A stretch of 64,000 bases of DNA from Ceriagrion tenellum (lineage: Eukaryota > Arthropoda > Insecta > Odonata > Coenagrionidae). Positions 59,551 through 64,000 of the stretch are shown piece by piece. Each line of letters starts with the position of its first letter. Position 1 is the stretch's first letter. The translations under genes and the position numbers were made by a program. The stretch covers positions 108,252,539 to 108,316,538 of the forward strand of contig OY720636.1 in NCBI GenBank assembly GCA_963169105.1. Reading direction: 5' to 3'. Under the pieces are notes generated by a model. It was not told the DNA's origin and did not search any database. It saw nothing but the letters and a program-made list of their open reading frames with translations.

Positions 59551-60954
59551 ATTAAAGTATTCCTAACATTTTATATGATTCAATGAGGGGGCACACTGTA
59601 TATCATGCATACATTCCATTTGTAGCATCGCGAATTTGACTCCATACTTAATAAAGGTTATTTTTCTGCCGCGTGCCCTGCTAAAACTATGGTGGGCCCT
59701 CGCGAAATTGTGGCCTTTACGATCAGTTAAAAATGATGGCTGCTACGCGATTAGATCAAAACAAGAATTGTATTTTTTTATGCCTTCAAGAGCAATAGGG
59801 TCGCACCTTTCTGAATGGAGTGGTGTTGATGTATCTCGGTCATGTAAAATGAACGACCAAGGGATGTTTTTCTTGTCTGATTGCGAAGGCATTGTCAAAC
59901 ATCTTTCAGGAGAGGCGTGTCATTGTCGAGACGGAAGGCGAAGGTAGCGTGTTCCTTCGTTCTTAAGTCTGGCACGAAAGGACAAGCGGAAGAGAAATGA
60001 CGTGAATCCGATTACTGCACGTGGCTTTGCGTGCCACACTGTGAAGGATTTACTGTAGAGCAGTGGGTGACGCCGGCACGATAATCATTAATACATTTTT
60101 TAACACGCTTCGTGTGTGGATTGTCGAGAAAGTATAATGGAGTCTTGCAATCATTCTTAACTGCCTAGAATGAAAAACTGAGTGACTTTTGAAGATCTTG
60201 AGGAAATTATAAATAATTCTTGATATTTTTGCCGTGGAAATATATGCTTTAGACTGATTTTTTCGACAATTGCATTGCAAAAATGCTTGATACATGATGT
60301 GTTTTGGCGCCTCAGGTTTGACTCTACATATCATCTATTTTTGCAGTTTTCCTATTAATTGATGATTCGTCATTGTTTATTGTTCGCCTATGATATGTTC
60401 CTGTTTGAAAACTTATTTTGAAAGTAATTTAGCTTCAGTTGTTGTCTATTCATATTATATATTTATTGTATATTTGATTCCTGTCTCATAGTATGTAAAT
60501 TACGTAGGTAATCTTGTTTTTCTTATTCTTATAAACAAACTGCTCATTAATTTAATACTCAACAGAGCAGTAGTCTGTACCTTTTTTCATGCTCCAAGGG
60601 TGCTCTCCAGAGCAAATACATCTTATCTTTAAACAAAGTAAAATTTAATGTGTAGCGTTGTAACAGAAACGACGTAAGATGGTTTGCGTGAGTAAGAATT
60701 GTTTATTGTGTTCACGTAATAATGAATCACCTTTAATGCCAATTGATCCTGATTAAAAGCAGTGTACTTGAACAAAGGTGACTGTAGAGCAGCATTAGCG
60801 GATAGTATTTGGTGCTCGGCTTTTAGTATGGTACAGTTCGGTGGATTCTGGGCACATCTCATCTTTCGGAGCTTACTGAACCGGCCATTCAAATTGGAAT
60901 TTGACGACTCCATCTGAGGACGAATTAACGAGCAAGATTTTCTTAAAACAGCTA
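59551..60954. other. Unassigned stretch
   Basis: I see no feature I can support; the 103-codon frame at 59636-59947 has no known motif. Confidence 0.4.
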
Positions 60955-61055
60955 CACACTGAAAAAATCGGTCTGGACCGGGAATCGAACTACAAACATT
61001 CGAATTTCCGGGCCTGTGCGCAGAGCGCTACGCTTCCAGGCTTCCCAAGCCACAT
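60955..61055 (-). mobile_element. tRNA-derived SINE head
   Basis: On the minus strand a good B box GTTCGATTCCCGG (about 60978-60990) follows an A-box-like GCGTAGCGCTCTGCGC, and the sequence ends in a TTTTTT run. The spacing resembles a tRNA. The acceptor stem does not pair well by eye, so a SINE or tRNA pseudogene is favoured over a functional tRNA. Confidence 0.6.
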
Positions 61056-63179
61056 GGAAATTAAAGAAGGATACGTATGAACTAGATGTGAAGTCCTTGC
61101 GGTCCATCAGAAATGGCTACGCAAGGGAGAATGGACTTCAATGAAATGCCACAGCAGGAGTGTGCTCTACTCCAGTGCTTAAGCCGCGCTTGGCTGTGTG
61201 TGCAAAGCATTCAGGCCTGTCGCGATTTTTCTTATGGAAATTTCATGGTTTTTCTCCTGATTACATTGTATATAATTGTCGGCAGGCCCGAATACATTGT
61301 ATATAATTCCACACTTGTTCAAATTTCTCTGCTGTCGGCAATTTTAAAAATTCTATTACGAATGTTAAATCACTAAATTTACTTTAATGTTTTGACTTCG
61401 GATAAATACTTATTCGTTGCCGATACTTTTCTTTGTGATTCGGGCACTTGTGGTGAATTTCCCTCCGGTAAATTCAGCCTTTAATCAGAAAATCCACCTT
61501 TGAATCTACCAATCTAATCATTATGGTGAGGGCGGTGAAGTTGCTTGTCCCTTTTCCTGGTTGTCTGGTTCGTTTGATCGCTACTGTTCGTAAACAGTGA
61601 TAATTCAAGTCGGTGAGGTTTGGGTGTTTGCTTTCCACCCTCCGGGCGGCCACTCACGTAGTGTTTTGCTTTCAAGTTTCCATTTTAGTCTGCAAGAATT
61701 TTTTCGAGTGCTGTGCGATTGCCAGCCGAAAGCATTTTTGAACGTTGACTCACAAAGGGGACGAATGGGAACTGAATTTTATTCTTGGGGACTATTCTCG
61801 CCTTGATTCACCCTCCTAAGTAAATTACTGCGGCATCCAGCGATGGAATTCCATTCTTGGCCTTTATTCGTTTCGTTTTTGGCGTATTTGATATCGTTGT
61901 GGTAGATTTTTGTTGAGGGGTAAAATTAATCGGACTTTTTTCTTCGGGACGATACGAAGGAAATTCTTTTCGCTGCGATTGTTGTGCTTGGCGATGCGAG
62001 GCATTTTGGCTCTCGATGCTGAAGCGTGTTACTTTTTTTTAAATAATAATTCTTTATTAATCTCATATTGAAGAACATCGGTCACAAAATAAAAGAAATA
62101 AAAATACAGTAAAGACATACGGACTATCCATTGTACAAAAGATGTAATACACTTCACTCTATATGACAAATACACCTTTGCCTTAAAACACATGAAAAGA
62201 GTAGATAGTTTCATGAATACTTATTGTGAAATGCTGTAGTATTGGGATATTTGTTTGTATATCATTGCCGCATTCCTATCCGCCAGTATTGAGAAAGTTA
62301 CCGATTTATAAAATGCCATATAATTTAACTATATGTTGCGCCGATAAAAATGTACGAGTTAGTTGAATAAACTGACCCCTGCATTAATATATTCCCCTTT
62401 GAGGCATCGTTAAACACCATTTACTTGTAGCCAATGCGTTTTTCTCGCCTTGACTCTATTTAGAATTAAACTAGGGTTGCTCAATGTTAATAGTGTCTTA
62501 TTCAAAACTCTTTGCCGTAGTTAATTATTTTACTCGTTCGGGTATTTTTTTAATCAATTTAACGTCACACTGAAAACGGGCTTAAAGGCCTTTTATGTTA
62601 TGCCCTTTAACCTGTAAAAACGGATGAATCATGCCCTGGGGGTGAAATTCCTACCCGCTTCCTATGGGTTGAAAGGCGAGGAATTAACCCTGCCGCGATC
62701 AGGGCCGGCCTATGCGACATCTTGCTTAAATAATTTCAATCCTCCTTTTGATATTTGTGAAATAGGTGCACATTATGCTCGAGTGCACATTCTCAATGGC
62801 TTTCCCGGTGTTTAATATTTAGTTTCTCCTAATACTGTCCAGGAGGGGGAGACAGGGTGGGTTCCTCCTTTTGATTTCATGCGAGAAAAATGGATTGTTC
62901 TCATCTTAAAAAGGATTTTATTTGAAAAATGTAGATCGTTTTTGTGATGCAAACGGTGATGGCTCCCTGAGATAGAGGACGCCGAGCCAGGACTCACAAC
63001 AGATCCACAATTAATTTGGTTAAATACTTATGACGAGTGTATGGTTATAGCCCAAGTGATGCCGACTTTAAAATGTTTAGGTTTTTTTTAGTATTGTGAA
63101 GATACTCGTTCTCATCTTTTATGACTCCGCGGCGCTGACAGCATTCAAAGACATCTTTACCAGACGATTTCATTACGAG
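61056..63179. other. Unassigned stretch
   Basis: I see no gene. CATTGTATATAATT occurs twice at about 61264 and 61298. Confidence 0.4.
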
Positions 63180-63950
63180 TGGGAGGGGGAGGTGGGGTGG
63201 GAGGTTCAGGGGCGTTCATTACGCCTCCCGGCCACCCGCGCTTGTTGGAAAAACCATTCCGCTGAAAATATTTACGAGCTGTCACATGCGCCGCATTCTC
63301 TTCGTGGAGGGGAAATGGAGCTCTTCGACCGGGAAGGAGGGAAAGAGAGATAGGATGAGGGGAGAGAGAGGGAGGAAGAAGAGTCAATATTGACTCGCGA
63401 TTTTTAATTTACATGGCAGTTGCTTTTTTTTTCCAGAATTTGTCAGTTGACGCGTACACATAACACACGGACACACACTCGCAGCCGGGAAAGCGCTTGT
63501 ATGCCCGCGCGAGCGCGTTCGTTGCCATTTTTCTTTTATCTTCAGCCCGTCGCGGTCGTCGTCTGCTGCTGCTGCCGCTGATGCCCCTCTCACACCTCCT
63601 CCTGAACCAACATCGCTCCCTTTCTCGCTCCTCTTCCTCCCCGCTCTCTGTGTTGCCGTCATTTCCCCGAGCTTGTCGTTTTTCTAAACCCTTTGGCCGC
63701 TCCACTCTTTACTTTCTCGTACACGGTTCGCGGACACGGGAGGCAAGTCCAAGGCCAAGGGAAGGCGGGCGTGTGTGTGAGGATGAGGGTGACGAAAGCA
63801 GATTCGCCGCGGCTTCGCCGACGCGAAATGAGAATGAACAGGCTCTGAAATATTCGATTTTGCGGCATCGGAGGATCGATGCCCGAAAAATATCCAATGC
63901 GGTATCGATGCATTATGTTAAAAAAATGATAGAACAATATTTTCCTCTCT
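63180..63950. other. CpG- and purine/pyrimidine-rich stretch
   Basis: A GA-rich run (63320-63385) and a CpG-dense segment (63480-63830) resemble a CpG island or 5' gene end. A 156-codon plus-strand frame (63497-63967) is of low complexity (Arg/Ser/Leu-rich) and runs into a transposon end, so I do not call it a gene. A promoter or first exon continuing beyond the window remains possible. Confidence 0.35.
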
Positions 63951-63957
63951 GTTTTAA

Positions 63958-64000
63958 GGTAGTTTGAGCGGAATGTCATTTTACCTTGAAATCAATGAAT
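63958..64000 (+). mobile_element. TTAA-family element, cut by the window edge
   Basis: TTAA (63954-63957) is followed by GGTAGTTTGAGCGGAATGTC and ATTTTACCTTGAAATCAAT, matching the start of the copies at 24601 and 55359. The rest lies outside the window. Confidence 0.8.

Noticed and set aside
63497..63967. 156-codon plus-strand frame
   Set aside because: It has low-complexity Arg/Ser/Leu composition in CpG-rich DNA, no motif, and ends inside a transposon terminus.

Overview
The window looks like intergenic or intronic DNA from a large, repeat-rich insect-type genome. I found no intact host protein-coding gene, no rRNA and no convincing tRNA gene. The case for an arthropod rests on content: degraded non-LTR retrotransposons of types common in insects, a Penelope-like GIY-YIG ORF, tRNA-derived SINEs, TTAA-flanked and hAT-like miniature elements, and CpG-dense patches in an otherwise AT-rich background. 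I cannot name the species. Family names come from remembered protein and terminal motifs, not from a search.

Layout. 1-2046 is unassigned flank that becomes CpG-rich. 2047-16769 is a 14.7-kb satellite of 72 head-to-tail monomers of 204/205 bp. Its left two thirds are two copies of a 23-monomer, 4,711-bp higher-order unit that agree at every diagnostic variant I compared. Its right third is a separate sub-family with an 8-monomer periodicity. The last monomer runs straight into a complete 551-bp TTAA-flanked inverted-repeat element (16677-17227). Each monomer consists of about half non-element sequence and about half the first ~95 bp of that element, so the satellite appears to have been born by tandem duplication across the junction of a transposon insertion. 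Five further copies of the element family, some composite or nested, lie at 24601-25189, 40172-41606, 46893-48585, 55359-55918 and 63958-64000, with an eroded relative near 56810-57290.

17232-31000 holds LINE 3' ends (several families), an inverted tRNA-like fold-back (23524-23696) and a canonical piggyBac-type miniature element (25256-25567). 31000-40000 holds a degenerate three-copy tandem repeat, SINEs, a fold-back element with a 13-bp target duplication inside a LINE, and an 80-bp-arm hairpin (38549-38716). 40000-52200 holds nested DNA elements (two share a CAGGRTGTC terminus and 5-bp target duplications), a broken LINE reverse transcriptase (45783-46854) and a Penelope-like insertion with an intact 120-codon GIY-YIG endonuclease ORF, exact 41-bp inverted repeats and a 12-bp target duplication. 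52200-64000 is sparse: SINEs, LINE tails, one hAT-like element, one LINE with an internal inversion, and a CpG-rich stretch at 63180-63950.

The only sequences with recognisable enzymatic coding capacity are retroelement remnants. The miniature elements encode nothing and would depend on transposases or reverse transcriptases supplied elsewhere.
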